Below, piece by piece: positions 37,267 to 46,822 of a DNA stretch of 64,000 nt (the first letter of the stretch is position 1; each line of letters opens with the position of its first letter). Location of the stretch: positions 1,660,000 through 1,723,999 of the forward strand of contig NZ_JACVMN010000001.1 in NCBI RefSeq assembly GCF_014698935.1, given 5' to 3'. The DNA is from Flagellimonas sp. S3867. GTDB lineage: Bacteria; Bacteroidota; Bacteroidia; Flavobacteriales; Flavobacteriaceae. A program made the translations under genes and the position numbers. The notes below the pieces were generated by a model. The model ran no database searches and was not told where the DNA came from. It saw only the letters and a list, made by a program, of their open reading frames with translations.

Positions 37267-37341
37267 TGGGCGCGAAGGGATTCGAACCCCTGACCCCCTG
37301 GGTGTAAACCAGGTGCTCTGAACCAACTGAGCTACGCGCCC
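37267..37341 (-). tRNA. tRNA-Val (anticodon TAC)
   Basis: On the minus strand the acceptor stem GGGCGCG/CGCGCCC, D-arm GCTC..GAGC, anticodon stem CCTGG/CCAGG with loop TTTACAC, and T-arm AGGGG-TTCGAAT-CCCTT are all intact. The anticodon TAC (UAC) reads GUA and GUG. The 3' CCA is not encoded. Confidence 0.95.
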
Positions 37342-37527
37342 ATTCCATTTTCCAAACGGGAGTGCAAATATAGCATCATTTTTTGTTTACCAAAAAGAAA
37401 AAATACAAAAAGGTGGCTATAAATATTATCCCATGCCAATTTGCCAATCCTAGATAGTCAACCAGATCCACTTTGGCCCAGTCCAGTACAAATCATTTGA
37501 TTCCAAATAACATTTTGCACCACTCCC

Positions 37528-38781
37528 TTATCTTATTTTGCGTTTCTTAAACCAAAGATCTTCCAAGCTTAAATTTAACGTGAGTACATGGTAGTTCTCT
37601 TCTATCAGCACATTCTCAATTTGCCCTTTCAGACCATAACTGTATGATAAATTCAAGTACGAATTAGTAAAAAACCCTGTTGGCAGCCCAACACCTATGG
37701 TAAAGTTATACCCATCAATTTTCTTGTTGTTTATGGCCAAATAGCCATTGTCATAATTGAACCCTGTTCTTATCCTTATTCTATCACCATATTTGCGCCC
37801 TTTTGGGTTCTTCACATATTCCAATCCCAGCGCATAAATATCTTGATCTTGGTACACTCCTATTTTTTCAGATTGATTCGTGTTATCCCAAAAGTTCTTT
37901 TTATAATCTGCACTTACGGTAAGAAAATCTCCTAGCTTAACACCCAATCCAAAACCTAATTCCATAGGAAGTTTAAAGTCAGCAACACTGTCACCTTCAT
38001 CTTCTTCAACCACAATTTCAGATTCGACCAAGGTCTTTAAGACAGATCGTTTGAGGCTTCCGCTAAGCGAAACAGGTAATTGTAATGTACCTCCAATGGT
38101 GATTTTATCTGTCAAATCAAATTGGGCTCCAACACCCAATCGAAATCCACTATAATTGGTTGTTTCGGTAAGTTCAAAATACCCACTTCCTATTTCAAGT
38201 GATTCTGTTTCTTCTATATTACCAAATAATAGAGATGCACTTAACCCAAACCTCAATGTTTCAGTGAGTCCATATCCCACATTAAATCTAAAATCATTTA
38301 GTCCTCCCAAACCAGTCACATTACTTTCGAAAAGTTCATTGGACCCTTCAATGTTTGTTTGTATACCTAGTAAGGAATAACCAACATCACTATACGGAAT
38401 CAGGGTGACTCCAGCTCCAAGCCTATCATCAATCCTAAAGGCGAAGGCTAAATTTGAAAAATTGAGCGTTGTCTTGGATTCGCTGTCTGAATTGTTCTCA
38501 AAACTATTGAACTCGCCCACTATGCCAATATCGTAGAAGAAAGAATTCTGCGGTATCAAAGAATACGTGGCTGGATTTAGGTTATTGATTCCTGTATCGG
38601 TTCTAAGCCCAATTCCTGAGTATCCCATACTGTTGAATTTACCAATACTGGTTTGGTTAATCACTCCCAATCCATATAAGGAATATGGAGAACTTGTTAA
38701 TCCTTCGGATTGCGCCATAGCCGTATTGCACAAAATTAAGGCAATCAAGGGGGGTAGAATACTAGTCGTTATCCTCATCAT
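37528..38781 (-). CDS. outer membrane beta-barrel protein, function unknown
   Basis: About 417 residues with a signal peptide (MMRITTSILPPLIALILCNT then AMAQ). The mature part begins SEGLTSSPYSLYGLGVINQT and continues with GYSGIGLRTDTGINNLNPAT, a motif shared with PorV/FadL-like barrels, and is rich in alternating barrel strands to the C-terminus. The start overlaps the end of the DUF4270 gene by 20 bases, so the two are coupled. No enzymatic motif is seen. It is probably an outer-membrane channel or assembly partner of the DUF4270 lipoprotein. Confidence 0.75.
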   Translation of the reverse strand: MMRITTSILPPLIALILCNTAMAQSEGLTSSPYSLYGLGVINQTSIGKFNSMGYSGIGLRTDTGINNLNPATYSLIPQNSFFYDIGIVGEFNSFENNSDSESKTTLNFSNLAFAFRIDDRLGAGVTLIPYSDVGYSLLGIQTNIEGSNELFESNVTGLGGLNDFRFNVGYGLTETLRFGLSASLLFGNIEETESLEIGSGYFELTETTNYSGFRLGVGAQFDLTDKITIGGTLQLPVSLSGSLKRSVLKTLVESEIVVEEDEGDSVADFKLPMELGFGLGVKLGDFLTVSADYKKNFWDNTNQSEKIGVYQDQDIYALGLEYVKNPKGRKYGDRIRIRTGFNYDNGYLAINNKKIDGYNFTIGVGLPTGFFTNSYLNLSYSYGLKGQIENVLIEENYHVLTLNLSLEDLWFKKRKIR

Positions 38782-40108
38782 AGATTGCGTAGATAAGTTC
38801 AAGTTCGGTATTGAAATCAGAAGTGCCCGCGCCGTTCAAGACAAAACGGTCAACGGTTGAATTAAAGTTTTCTGGAAGTAAAATAAGGGCGTCATCAGAC
38901 TCAAATTCTGTCAGCAATAGCTTTTCCATATAACTTGTTAAGGGTATTTCATAATAGATATCATTGAACTCCTCTTCGGTTCGGTTAAGAACACCTGTTA
39001 CCGGGAAAATTTCATCAACTAAAAGCTGCCCGGTAACCTCATTGTTACGGTTTACTTTATATACTGACAATTCATCTCTAAGAATCAATTTATCATCATA
39101 AGTGCCATTTTTTGGTTTAATTTTTAATACCGCACCCATAATGGTTCCCTGACCTTGAATATCGAATAGGCTTTTTATATGAGGAAATTGAAGTCTATTC
39201 ACAATTCCTAATCCAGATTGGATAAAACTTAGCCCGTCAGCTTCCAAACTGTTTAAATTGATTTCTTGATCTATCAAGGTTTGCAACGGTGCAATTGGAT
39301 TATCAGCCAATATCTGATTGAAAAAAGGCGCTGGTATTTCGAAAAGGTTAGGGCTAAAATCAATATAGTCCTGATTCTGTTCGTTTTCCTCGGGCACACT
39401 ATAGTACAACCTTATAAAACTTGCTCCCGCTTCTTTAGAAAATCCAATTACGGCACCATTGTCTTCTTCACCAGGTAAAAGGGCTATTCCCTTAAAAAAG
39501 TCTACGAATTCATCAGCATTTGTGATCAACTTTTCCTGTAGCTTTTGAAAAACTTCAACGCCAAATTCATCATCCAATTTTAGTTGAAGCGTATCGGTTT
39601 CCAATGGTCTAGGCTGATAAGAAAATATACCTAAATCACCTTCATGGTATTCAACAATACTCGTGTTATAAAATTCATCCCCTTCTTGCGGCCTAAGGGT
39701 TTTAAGCACCCTTTTTACCTGAATAGTGTTCGTAATAGTTGTATCATTATAATAATAACCATCAAAGTTTAAGTGAAGTACTATACTATCATATTCAGCT
39801 TCAACATCAATTGCATAGGAAGAGGGTATCAACCCCAAATGGCTTGATGCCTTAACGGTTCCAAAAATGGAATCCACATATTTACCTACCAACATTCGTG
39901 TTGATTGACTAATTGCAACGCTGTCTAATTTCATTGTGGACACTTCCACAGTAAGTGTGTCTATGAGCACTACCTTAATATTACTATCGGTAAGGTCTGC
40001 CCCTGCTAAAAAATCTGATTCATTCAAGTTCTCTTCGTCACAAGAAACTAGACTCAATACCAACAGACTGATTAGCCAAAATGTTCTTTCCATAATCTCA
40101 ATTTTCAT
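38762..40108 (-). CDS. DUF4270 family lipoprotein
   Basis: The 448-residue protein has a lipoprotein signal ending ISLLVLSLVSCDEENLNES. A nearby internal Met (MERTFWLIS) is an equally possible start. The body resembles Bacteroidota DUF4270 proteins: STRMLVGKYVDSIFGTVKAS near the start, a central acidic beta-rich part, and LKIKPKNGTYDDKLILRDEL toward the end. It is coupled by overlap to the downstream barrel gene and divergent from the kelch lipoprotein. Function is not established. Confidence 0.75.
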   Translation of the reverse strand: MKIEIMERTFWLISLLVLSLVSCDEENLNESDFLAGADLTDSNIKVVLIDTLTVEVSTMKLDSVAISQSTRMLVGKYVDSIFGTVKASSHLGLIPSSYAIDVEAEYDSIVLHLNFDGYYYNDTTITNTIQVKRVLKTLRPQEGDEFYNTSIVEYHEGDLGIFSYQPRPLETDTLQLKLDDEFGVEVFQKLQEKLITNADEFVDFFKGIALLPGEEDNGAVIGFSKEAGASFIRLYYSVPEENEQNQDYIDFSPNLFEIPAPFFNQILADNPIAPLQTLIDQEINLNSLEADGLSFIQSGLGIVNRLQFPHIKSLFDIQGQGTIMGAVLKIKPKNGTYDDKLILRDELSVYKVNRNNEVTGQLLVDEIFPVTGVLNRTEEEFNDIYYEIPLTSYMEKLLLTEFESDDALILLPENFNSTVDRFVLNGAGTSDFNTELELIYAIYDEDND

Positions 40109-40317
40109 TAAAAGTAGAGGCTATGCTTGAGTCCAAAAACGCGGATAGACCAACCCCATTACTTTTAAGACAAAGCAGCCAAATTTGGCTACGAACCCAC
40201 TTTCCGTGTTCGTAGATAAAATTTTCCAATTCATATGTTAAAACCTCGGGTTGATATATTCCCTAACAAGACCATGGAGTCGAAAATTAACTTTGTTGGA
40301 AAATTAAAATGATTGTT

Positions 40318-41313
40318 ATGAAAAAAACAGCATACTATACCAAACAAGTAGTGGTCTTAGCTAGCTCCATAGTTCTTTTTGTTGGTTGTTCCACAGACGA
40401 TAGCGAGGAAGACTTGGGAAATTGGATTAATAGATCAGTATTTGATGGAAGCCCAAGAAGTGGCGTAGCAGGATTTACAATAGACAATATAGGTTACATG
40501 GGTGTAGGTTATGACGGTGATGATTACCTGAATTCATTTTGGGCTTATGATATGGAAGGTGATTTTTGGTCACAAAAAGCAAATTTTTCAGGCTCACCTA
40601 GAAACGCAACTGTTGGTTTTCAAATCGACGGAAAAGGATACATTGGGTCTGGATATGATGGCGTGGATGAACTCAATGATTTTTACACCTACGACCCGGC
40701 TACCAATTCTTGGTCGCAAATAGCCTCTATTGAATCAACCAAAAGAAGGAGTGCCGTAGCTTTTTCAGCAAATGGGTTCGGATATTTTGGAACAGGTTAT
40801 GATGGTGAGAACGATCGGAAGGATTTCTGGAAATATGACCCTTCCGCTGATGTTTGGACAGAACTGGAGGGCTTTGGAGGTAACAAAAGAAGGTCGGCCA
40901 CAACCTTTATTATAAATGGATTAGTGTATTTGGGCACAGGTATTTCCAACGGTGTTTATCTTGATGATTTTTGGGTTTTTGATCCATCCACAGAGGATTG
41001 GACTAAAAAGACAGACTTGGACGATGAGGATGACTATAATATAGAAAGAAGTAGTGCAGTAGGGTTTTCCATTAACGGATATGGGTATATCGCTTGTGGT
41101 GAAATAAACGGAGCAACAACATCGGTTTGGGAATATGACCCTTCTACTGATACTTGGGAAGCCAAAACCAATTTTGAAGGTTCTTCAAGACAAGATCCCA
41201 TAGTATTTTCGAATGCCTCAAAAGCGTTCGTGGGACTTGGACGTACCGGTAGTCTCTATTTAGACGATTTAGATGAGTTCTTTCCTTTCGATGAATACGA
41301 TGAGGAAGATTAA
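40318..41313 (+). CDS. kelch-repeat lipoprotein
   Basis: About 331 residues from the chosen ATG (MKKTAYYTKQ); another ATG three codons earlier is possible. The lipoprotein signal ends SIVLFVGCSTDDSEED, with acidic residues after Cys. Six kelch-type repeats of about 50 residues follow, each with a GxGYDG-like turn and a FWxYDPxTxxW strand (for example YTYDPATNSWSQIA and WEYDPSTDTWEAK), enough for one six-bladed propeller. A TAACTTTG box about 23 bases before the start fits a -7 element. It leads an apparent operon with DUF4907, a sensor kinase and a response regulator. Confidence 0.82.
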   Translation: MKKTAYYTKQVVVLASSIVLFVGCSTDDSEEDLGNWINRSVFDGSPRSGVAGFTIDNIGYMGVGYDGDDYLNSFWAYDMEGDFWSQKANFSGSPRNATVGFQIDGKGYIGSGYDGVDELNDFYTYDPATNSWSQIASIESTKRRSAVAFSANGFGYFGTGYDGENDRKDFWKYDPSADVWTELEGFGGNKRRSATTFIINGLVYLGTGISNGVYLDDFWVFDPSTEDWTKKTDLDDEDDYNIERSSAVGFSINGYGYIACGEINGATTSVWEYDPSTDTWEAKTNFEGSSRQDPIVFSNASKAFVGLGRTGSLYLDDLDEFFPFDEYDEED

Positions 41314-41397
41314 TTTTTCATAGTGAGTAGTTTGTTGATTTTGACAGTAGATGGGCCAGATTCTAGCGACTGGCCCATTCACAAAACTTAAAAAGGC

Positions 41398-41757
41398 ATG
41401 ATAAAATTTTTAAGAAATTTAGCCTATTCTGTACTTGGCATACTGGTATGCCTTGTCCTATTCAAAACCCAATTGCCCAATACAACCAAAGAGAACACTG
41501 AAATACGTACTGAAATAATAACAGTTGAGCATGGGTATGGCTATCAAATCTTAATAGGGAAGAAATTATTGGTCAAGCAGCAATTTATTCCCGCCATAAA
41601 CGGTGAAGTTGCCTTTCAAACCCGTAATGATGCTAAAAAAATTGCCGATTTAGTTAAATGTAAGTTGATAAACAGATTAAATCCCGAAGTTAGTTTGAAA
41701 GAATTGGTCAACTTAAATATCCAGACATGGAAATGTCAGCCAGATATATGGTTTTAG
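41398..41757 (+). CDS. DUF4907 domain-containing protein
   Basis: This 119-residue protein has one N-terminal hydrophobic segment (LAYSVLGILVCLVLF), making it periplasmic and membrane-anchored or secreted. The rest, from TEIITVEHGYGYQILIGKK to FQTRNDAKKIADLVKCKLIN, matches the DUF4907 pattern seen beside kelch proteins and LytS-type kinases in Flavobacteriaceae. The 3' end overlaps the kinase gene. Function is unknown; a role in signalling to the kinase is an inference from position. Confidence 0.7.
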   Translation: MIKFLRNLAYSVLGILVCLVLFKTQLPNTTKENTEIRTEIITVEHGYGYQILIGKKLLVKQQFIPAINGEVAFQTRNDAKKIADLVKCKLINRLNPEVSLKELVNLNIQTWKCQPDIWF

Positions 41758-42815
41758 AAAAGAAACATATCAATCAATTTCTAATCCATTTTTTTCTATG
41801 GGCCTCATTCTGCACTTTTTTTCTTTCCCCGTACATATTTGAAATTAGAAGGGTCCCTGAAGGCTTGCATGTTCGATTTATATCGATTATGGTTCTTTTC
41901 TATGCAAATTATTTCTTTTTAGTCCCAAGAATATTGCTTAAAAGAACCACGTTGACTTATGTCGTGGTCTGTCTTTTATTGATTTCCTTGATTGGGCTTG
42001 CCATCAATTTGAGCTACCCACCAAATCCTTCTAGATTTCTGGAGTATTCCGCAAAACCCGCTTTACCATCGGAGTTCCCAAAACCATATCTGGACAGGGT
42101 TTCTAGAATAAGGCAAAATCCTTTTTTCAATCAATTGCTAATAATGGCAATTTTGAGTGCCCCTCTATTTGCAAGTGCATTATTGCGAGTTTATATAGAA
42201 TGGAGAAAAAACGAAGATTTAAGAAAAAAAGTCGAGAACGAAAAAACCCACTCCGAGCTCCAATTTTTAAAAACGCAGCTGAACCCGCATTTTCTTTTTA
42301 ATTCTTTAAATGCCATTTATTCCCTGTCGGCCAAAAACTCCAAAGATACCTCCGAAGCCATCATCAATCTTTCTGAGCTAATGAGATACATGTTGTACGA
42401 AGCAAATAAGAACTTGGTCCCCCTTAGAAAAGAGCTAGAATACATAAAGAACTACGTTAAATTACAAAGGTTACGTTTGTCAGACAGCATCAACGTCAAA
42501 CTCAAAATTTCTGGTGAAGACAGGAATAAAGTCATTCCTCCCTTACTTTTCATCTCATTTATTGAGAATGCCTTTAAGTATGGAACAGATTATGAAGGAA
42601 GAACTTATGTACAAATAAACCTTTCCATAGAAAATGGGTCTATACATTTCATGGTAGAAAATAAAATCGGCCCTTATACAAAGCAAAAGGGGAGTTCTGG
42701 AGTGGGTTTAGAAAATGTGAAAAACCGATTAAATCTGTTATACCCGGAATCCCACGAATTGGAGGTGGCCAATAACGGTGAAACCTATACCGTGATTTTG
42801 AATCTTTATCTATAA
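41748..42815 (+). CDS. LytS/YehU-type sensor histidine kinase
   Basis: About 355 residues from MVLEKKHINQF; an upstream ATG seven codons earlier (MEMSARYM) is also possible and increases the overlap with DUF4907. Four hydrophobic helices occupy the first 150 residues. The His_kinase domain has the phospho-accepting His in QFLKTQLNPHFLFNSLNAIY and the HATPase part FISFIENAFKYGTDYEGRTY and SGVGLENVKNRLNLLYP. It would phosphorylate the LytTR regulator encoded 11 bp downstream. Confidence 0.9.
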   Translation: MVLEKKHINQFLIHFFLWASFCTFFLSPYIFEIRRVPEGLHVRFISIMVLFYANYFFLVPRILLKRTTLTYVVVCLLLISLIGLAINLSYPPNPSRFLEYSAKPALPSEFPKPYLDRVSRIRQNPFFNQLLIMAILSAPLFASALLRVYIEWRKNEDLRKKVENEKTHSELQFLKTQLNPHFLFNSLNAIYSLSAKNSKDTSEAIINLSELMRYMLYEANKNLVPLRKELEYIKNYVKLQRLRLSDSINVKLKISGEDRNKVIPPLLFISFIENAFKYGTDYEGRTYVQINLSIENGSIHFMVENKIGPYTKQKGSSGVGLENVKNRLNLLYPESHELEVANNGETYTVILNLYL

Positions 42816-42826
42816 AAAAAGGAAGT

Positions 42827-43552
42827 ATGACCTGTATAATAATTGATGACGAACCATTGGCAATAGATGTCTTGGTTGACTACTGTAAAAAGATGGATTT
42901 TATCCAACTGGAAGGCACCTTTACAAATCCATTGGAAGCCATTTCAATCATTAAAGAGAAAAAGCTCGACTTAATATTCTGTGATATTGATATGCCTCAG
43001 ATAAGTGGGATTGATTTTATAAAATCCCTGGACAATAAGCCCATGTTCATTTTTACTACTGCTTACTCCCAATACGCTGTTGAAGGGTTTAATTTAAATG
43101 CTGTTGATTATTTGGTCAAGCCCATACCCTACAATCGTTTTATTAAAGCCATTTCCAGAGCACAAGAAATTCTAAGCTATAAAAAGAAGCCCGCGGACAG
43201 CAATGTGTTCCCATCTCATGGTGAAACAAACGAATCACAGAATTACATTTTCGTAAAAGCAGAATATGAAAGTATTAAGATAAACCTTAACGAAATCGAA
43301 TACATTCAAGGCTTAAAGGACTATTTAAAGGTTCATATCGCGGGATCCAACAAGGCCATACTTACCTTGATGAGCTTCAAGGAAATTTTGGACAAACTTC
43401 CCTCAAACCAGTTTTTAAGGGTTCATAAATCGTTCGTAGTAAATGTGACTTGTATTAAAACGGTACAACGAAATAGAATCGTAATCAACGATGTAAGAAT
43501 TCCCATTGGTGAAAGTTACAAAGTAAGTTTTTTCAGTATGCTGGGGTTATAA
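42827..43552 (+). CDS. LytTR family response regulator
   Basis: The 241-residue regulator has a receiver domain (CIIIDDEPLAIDVLVDYC; phospho-accepting Asp53 in LIFCDIDMPQISG; Lys in AVDYLVKPIPYNRF) and a C-terminal LytTR DNA-binding domain (FVKAEYESIKINLNEIEYIQ, RVHKSFVVNVTCIKTVQRN). It is the partner of the upstream kinase. Likely targets are the divergent barrel/DUF4270 genes or the kelch operon itself, which is an inference from adjacency. Confidence 0.93.
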   Translation: MTCIIIDDEPLAIDVLVDYCKKMDFIQLEGTFTNPLEAISIIKEKKLDLIFCDIDMPQISGIDFIKSLDNKPMFIFTTAYSQYAVEGFNLNAVDYLVKPIPYNRFIKAISRAQEILSYKKKPADSNVFPSHGETNESQNYIFVKAEYESIKINLNEIEYIQGLKDYLKVHIAGSNKAILTLMSFKEILDKLPSNQFLRVHKSFVVNVTCIKTVQRNRIVINDVRIPIGESYKVSFFSMLGL

Positions 43553-43582
43553 TCTTCCTTCGGGATGTTTAAGGAGTTGTTT

Positions 43583-44794
43583 TCAAACTACCTCAGCAAC
43601 TACAAAAGTACTGCCTCCCACATATATCAGATCATTTTGGTGTGCTTGTGCAAGTGCTGCCTTATATCCATTTTCAACTGTGTTGAAAACCTCTCCTTTT
43701 AGTCCAAATCTCAAAGCTTCACTCCATAGTTTTTCCGCTGCCAATCCTCTAGGGATATTTGGTTTTACAAAGTAATATTCAGCTTGTTCGGGAAATAGAG
43801 CCAAGACCTCATCCAAGTTTTTGTCATTTACAAACCCTAGTACAAAATGCACTTTTTGTGGATTATAATCAGCTATCTGCTCCAGCACAATTTGTAATCC
43901 TTCTTTATTATGAGCCGCATCACATACAATTTTTGGATTTTCTCCAAGTACTTGCCATCGCCCTAAAATACCTGTGTTTTTTACACAATTTCGAAGTCCT
44001 TTTTTTATATGACTTTCTTGTATCTCATAATCATTCAATTGACCTATGGTAGCTACAACACCTTTCATGTTTTTTTTCTGATAAGACCCTAGCAAGTCCG
44101 TTTCATGGTAGTTTTGGGCCAATTGATCTGCAAACACAATCTCACTTCCTTTTTGGGCAGCAATAATTCTAAAGATCCCTTCTGTTTCTTGCTGTGTTTC
44201 ACTAATAACAACTGGGATGCCTTTTTTAATAATTCCGGCCTTTTCCAAAGCGATTTTTTCCAAGGTATCCCCTAAAATCTGTGTGTGGTCCAATCCAATA
44301 TTGGTTATAAGGGAAACCTCCGGAGTAATAATGTTGGTAGAATCCAATCTTCCGCCCAAACCGACTTCAATAATTGCAATATCCACGTTTTCATTTGCAA
44401 AATAGGAAAATGCCATTCCTACTGTCATTTCAAAAAAGGAAAGTGCATTCCATTCCAAAAATATCTTGCGTGTCTTTATAAACTTCGTTACAAATTCTTC
44501 AGGTACTGGAATACCATTTATTTTGATTCGTTCCCGAAAATCTTTGAGATGTGGAGAAGTATACAACCCTACTTTGTAACCAGCTTCTTGAAGGATGGAT
44601 GCCAACATATGGCTGCTTGAGCCTTTTCCGTTTGTGCCCGCAACATGAACACTTTTGAACTTTTTATGTGGATTACCGAGCTGTTCGGTAAAGGCAAGAA
44701 TATTATCCAACTTATTTTCAAGAGCTTCCGGTCCTTTTTGCTGATACATTGGAAGTTGTTTAAACATCCAATCCAAAGTTTCTTGATAAGTCAT
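43583..44794 (-). CDS. folC: folylpolyglutamate synthase / dihydrofolate synthase
   Basis: The 403-residue Mur-ligase-fold enzyme adds glutamate to folates and/or dihydropteroate. The ATP loop is VHVAGTNGKGSSSHMLASIL, preceded by the YQQKGPEALENKLDNILAF helix. Conserved YTSPHLKDFRERIKING, EVGLGGRLDSTNI and LDHTQILG motifs follow. It is four bases downstream of tonB, the distal gene of the exbB-exbD-tonB unit. Confidence 0.93.
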   Translation of the reverse strand: MTYQETLDWMFKQLPMYQQKGPEALENKLDNILAFTEQLGNPHKKFKSVHVAGTNGKGSSSHMLASILQEAGYKVGLYTSPHLKDFRERIKINGIPVPEEFVTKFIKTRKIFLEWNALSFFEMTVGMAFSYFANENVDIAIIEVGLGGRLDSTNIITPEVSLITNIGLDHTQILGDTLEKIALEKAGIIKKGIPVVISETQQETEGIFRIIAAQKGSEIVFADQLAQNYHETDLLGSYQKKNMKGVVATIGQLNDYEIQESHIKKGLRNCVKNTGILGRWQVLGENPKIVCDAAHNKEGLQIVLEQIADYNPQKVHFVLGFVNDKNLDEVLALFPEQAEYYFVKPNIPRGLAAEKLWSEALRFGLKGEVFNTVENGYKAALAQAHQNDLIYVGGSTFVVAEVV

Positions 44795-44798
44795 AGGA

Positions 44799-45677
44799 TT
44801 ATTGTCCTAACTTAAAGTTGACAACCACAAAACCAGTCTGCTGTGATGGGGCTTTGGAATCCAGATTCCATTTATGAAGAAATGCAGTTTTTCGTGCTGG
44901 TTCGAGCAAGCAAGGAGCATTGTTGGTTGTCCCTTTAACTCCAGGAGTTGCCTGAATTACCTTTCCATTTCTATCTACAACGATTCGTACCACCACCCGG
45001 CCATCTTCATTGCACTCTTGTTGCACTTTTCCCTTACTGACCAAGGAACGTCCATTAAGTCCATATCCACCTGTTCCGCTTCCACTACCGGGACTTCCGT
45101 AATAGCTTGTTGCGTATGGGTCTCCATCGGGGTTTCCTTTGTCTCCTGCCCTATTATCGTCTCCTTCACTACCGGTTGTTGTGCCGTCGGATTTTCCGAT
45201 TCCCCCAATTAAGGCGTCCAAACTTTTCTTTTTCGCTTCTTGTTCTTGTCTTTTTCGGTTTTCAGCTTCTTTTTTTTCACGAGCTACGCGTTCTGCTTCT
45301 GCTTTGGCTTTTTTTGCTGCTTCGTCCGCTTTTCGTTTTGCCTCTTTTTGTTGATTGATTTTAATGGTTTCTTCGTTTTCCGAAGTCAAAACCTTTTCTA
45401 CAGGTTCTTCCGGAGCAGTTTGCTTAGGCACAACTTGTTCTTGTACCTGCTCCACCGGTTTTGGCTCAACCTTTTTGGGTTCGGAACGCACTTTTTCTTT
45501 TGGTTGAACCTTGCCACTTCCGAAATCCATAGTTCCAAAATTAATGGCAATGCCATTCTCTATGGGCGGATCCATATATGTCATTCCAATATAAAAAAGC
45601 AATAGCAATAGCACGCTTAACAGTAGAGTAGTAAGCGTGAAAGATTTTTTCTTGTGTCTCGTATCTAAAAATGACAT
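44799..45677 (-). CDS. tonB: energy transducer TonB
   Basis: The 292-residue protein has one N-terminal membrane helix (LTTLLLSVLLLLLFYIGMTY), a Pro/Lys/Glu-rich periplasmic spacer (EKVRSEPKKVEPKPVEQVQE), a charged Ala/Lys/Glu stretch likely to be a long helix, and a Gly-rich linker. The C-terminal domain (GRVVVRIVVDRNGKVIQATP; TAFLHKWNLDSKAP) is TonB-like. It couples the ExbB/ExbD motor to outer-membrane receptors such as the SusC protein here. Its start overlaps the exbD stop. Confidence 0.9.
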   Translation of the reverse strand: MSFLDTRHKKKSFTLTTLLLSVLLLLLFYIGMTYMDPPIENGIAINFGTMDFGSGKVQPKEKVRSEPKKVEPKPVEQVQEQVVPKQTAPEEPVEKVLTSENEETIKINQQKEAKRKADEAAKKAKAEAERVAREKKEAENRKRQEQEAKKKSLDALIGGIGKSDGTTTGSEGDDNRAGDKGNPDGDPYATSYYGSPGSGSGTGGYGLNGRSLVSKGKVQQECNEDGRVVVRIVVDRNGKVIQATPGVKGTTNNAPCLLEPARKTAFLHKWNLDSKAPSQQTGFVVVNFKLGQ

Positions 45678-46063
45678 TATTTTGGCCGCACGGCCAAGAT
45701 AACCTTATAACTGTTCCTGTTGGCGATATCCATAACATTGACCGCTTCTTTAATGGCCACATTTTCCTCCGCCCTTAGGATAATTGTAGGCTTTTCTTGT
45801 CCTTCAAGTGCCTTTTTTAATTCAATTTCAATGTATTCTTTACTTATCTGTTCGTTGTTCACAAAATACTTCAAGTCTTTATTAATGGTAACTGAAACAT
45901 TTTGTGTGTTGGTGGATTTTCCTTTTGCCTTTGGCAATAATAAATCCAACGCATTCGGTGCGTTCGAAGTCAGCATAAAGAATACCAATAACAAAAACAC
46001 AATGTCTGTCATTGATGACATGCTAAACTCTGGACTAACCTTATTTCTTCCTTTCAATTTCAT
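45677..46063 (-). CDS. exbD: ExbD/TolR biopolymer transport protein
   Basis: The 128-residue protein has a single N-terminal helix with the proton-path aspartate in FSMSSMTDIVFLLLVFFMLT, followed by a periplasmic domain. It works with ExbB and TonB to energise outer-membrane transport. It lies 9 bp downstream of exbB and overlaps tonB by one base. Confidence 0.94.
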   Translation of the reverse strand: MKLKGRNKVSPEFSMSSMTDIVFLLLVFFMLTSNAPNALDLLLPKAKGKSTNTQNVSVTINKDLKYFVNNEQISKEYIEIELKKALEGQEKPTIILRAEENVAIKEAVNVMDIANRNSYKVILAVRPK

Positions 46064-46072
46064 ATGGAAACT

Positions 46073-46765
46073 CTAAATGGGCTCGTTCAATAAATCCAAA
46101 AATTCCACGGCATTGGCCTCCATTTTATGCACCACTTTATCTGTACGATTAACCAAATGGTTGTAGCCAATGTAAGCGATGATTCCCACAACCAATCCGG
46201 CCACAGTGGTTGTCATTGCGGTATATATTCCCGATGCCAATGATCCCATTTCAGCTTGACCACCACTACTCGCCATTTCATGGAAAGCTAAAATCATACC
46301 AATTACGGTTCCTAAAAATCCAATCATTGGTGCAGCGCCTGCTACTGTAGCTAAAACACTAACGTTTTTTTCCAATTTATAGACCTCGAGGGTTCCTGCA
46401 TTCTCTATTGCAGTGTTGATATCATCCAGTGGTTTTCCAATTCTGGACACTCCTTTTTCTGTTAATCGAGCCACCGGAGAATCAGTTTGCGCACAAAGAA
46501 TTTTGGCGGCATCCAACTTACCGTTCATGACATGATCACGAATTTGGTTCATAAAGTTCTTGTCGATTTTAGAAGCTGCTTTTATCGCAAAAATGCGTTC
46601 AAAGTAAATGTAAAGCGCAACAAAAAGAAGCACAAAAAGTACCGAAATGATCACAACACTTCCGGTACCACCGTTAACAATCAAATCAACAACGGAAAGG
46701 GTTTTTTCTTCCGAAATGGATGCACCTATTTCGGCCCCTTCTTCTAAATCTTGAAAAGTAATCAT
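46073..46765 (-). CDS. exbB: MotA/TolQ/ExbB proton channel family protein
   Basis: The 230-residue motor subunit has three membrane helices: VIISVLFVLLFVALYIYFER, SVLATVAGAAPMIGFLGTVI and LASGIYTAMTTTVAGLVVGI. The GFLGTVIGMILAF segment and TAMTTTVAGL are family signatures. It forms the proton channel with the ExbD protein encoded next. nhaD is 57 bp upstream on the same strand, so both may share a transcript. Confidence 0.93.
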   Translation of the reverse strand: MITFQDLEEGAEIGASISEEKTLSVVDLIVNGGTGSVVIISVLFVLLFVALYIYFERIFAIKAASKIDKNFMNQIRDHVMNGKLDAAKILCAQTDSPVARLTEKGVSRIGKPLDDINTAIENAGTLEVYKLEKNVSVLATVAGAAPMIGFLGTVIGMILAFHEMASSGGQAEMGSLASGIYTAMTTTVAGLVVGIIAYIGYNHLVNRTDKVVHKMEANAVEFLDLLNEPI

Positions 46766-46822
46766 ATAAAATCCCCAATTAAAGTTGCAATAATAACGGA
46801 GATTTTTGAGCTAAAGTATTTT

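Noticed and set aside
45240..45605. 121-codon open frame antisense to tonB
   Set aside because: Phe/Leu-rich low-complexity translation caused by the Lys/Glu/Ala codons of TonB on the other strand.
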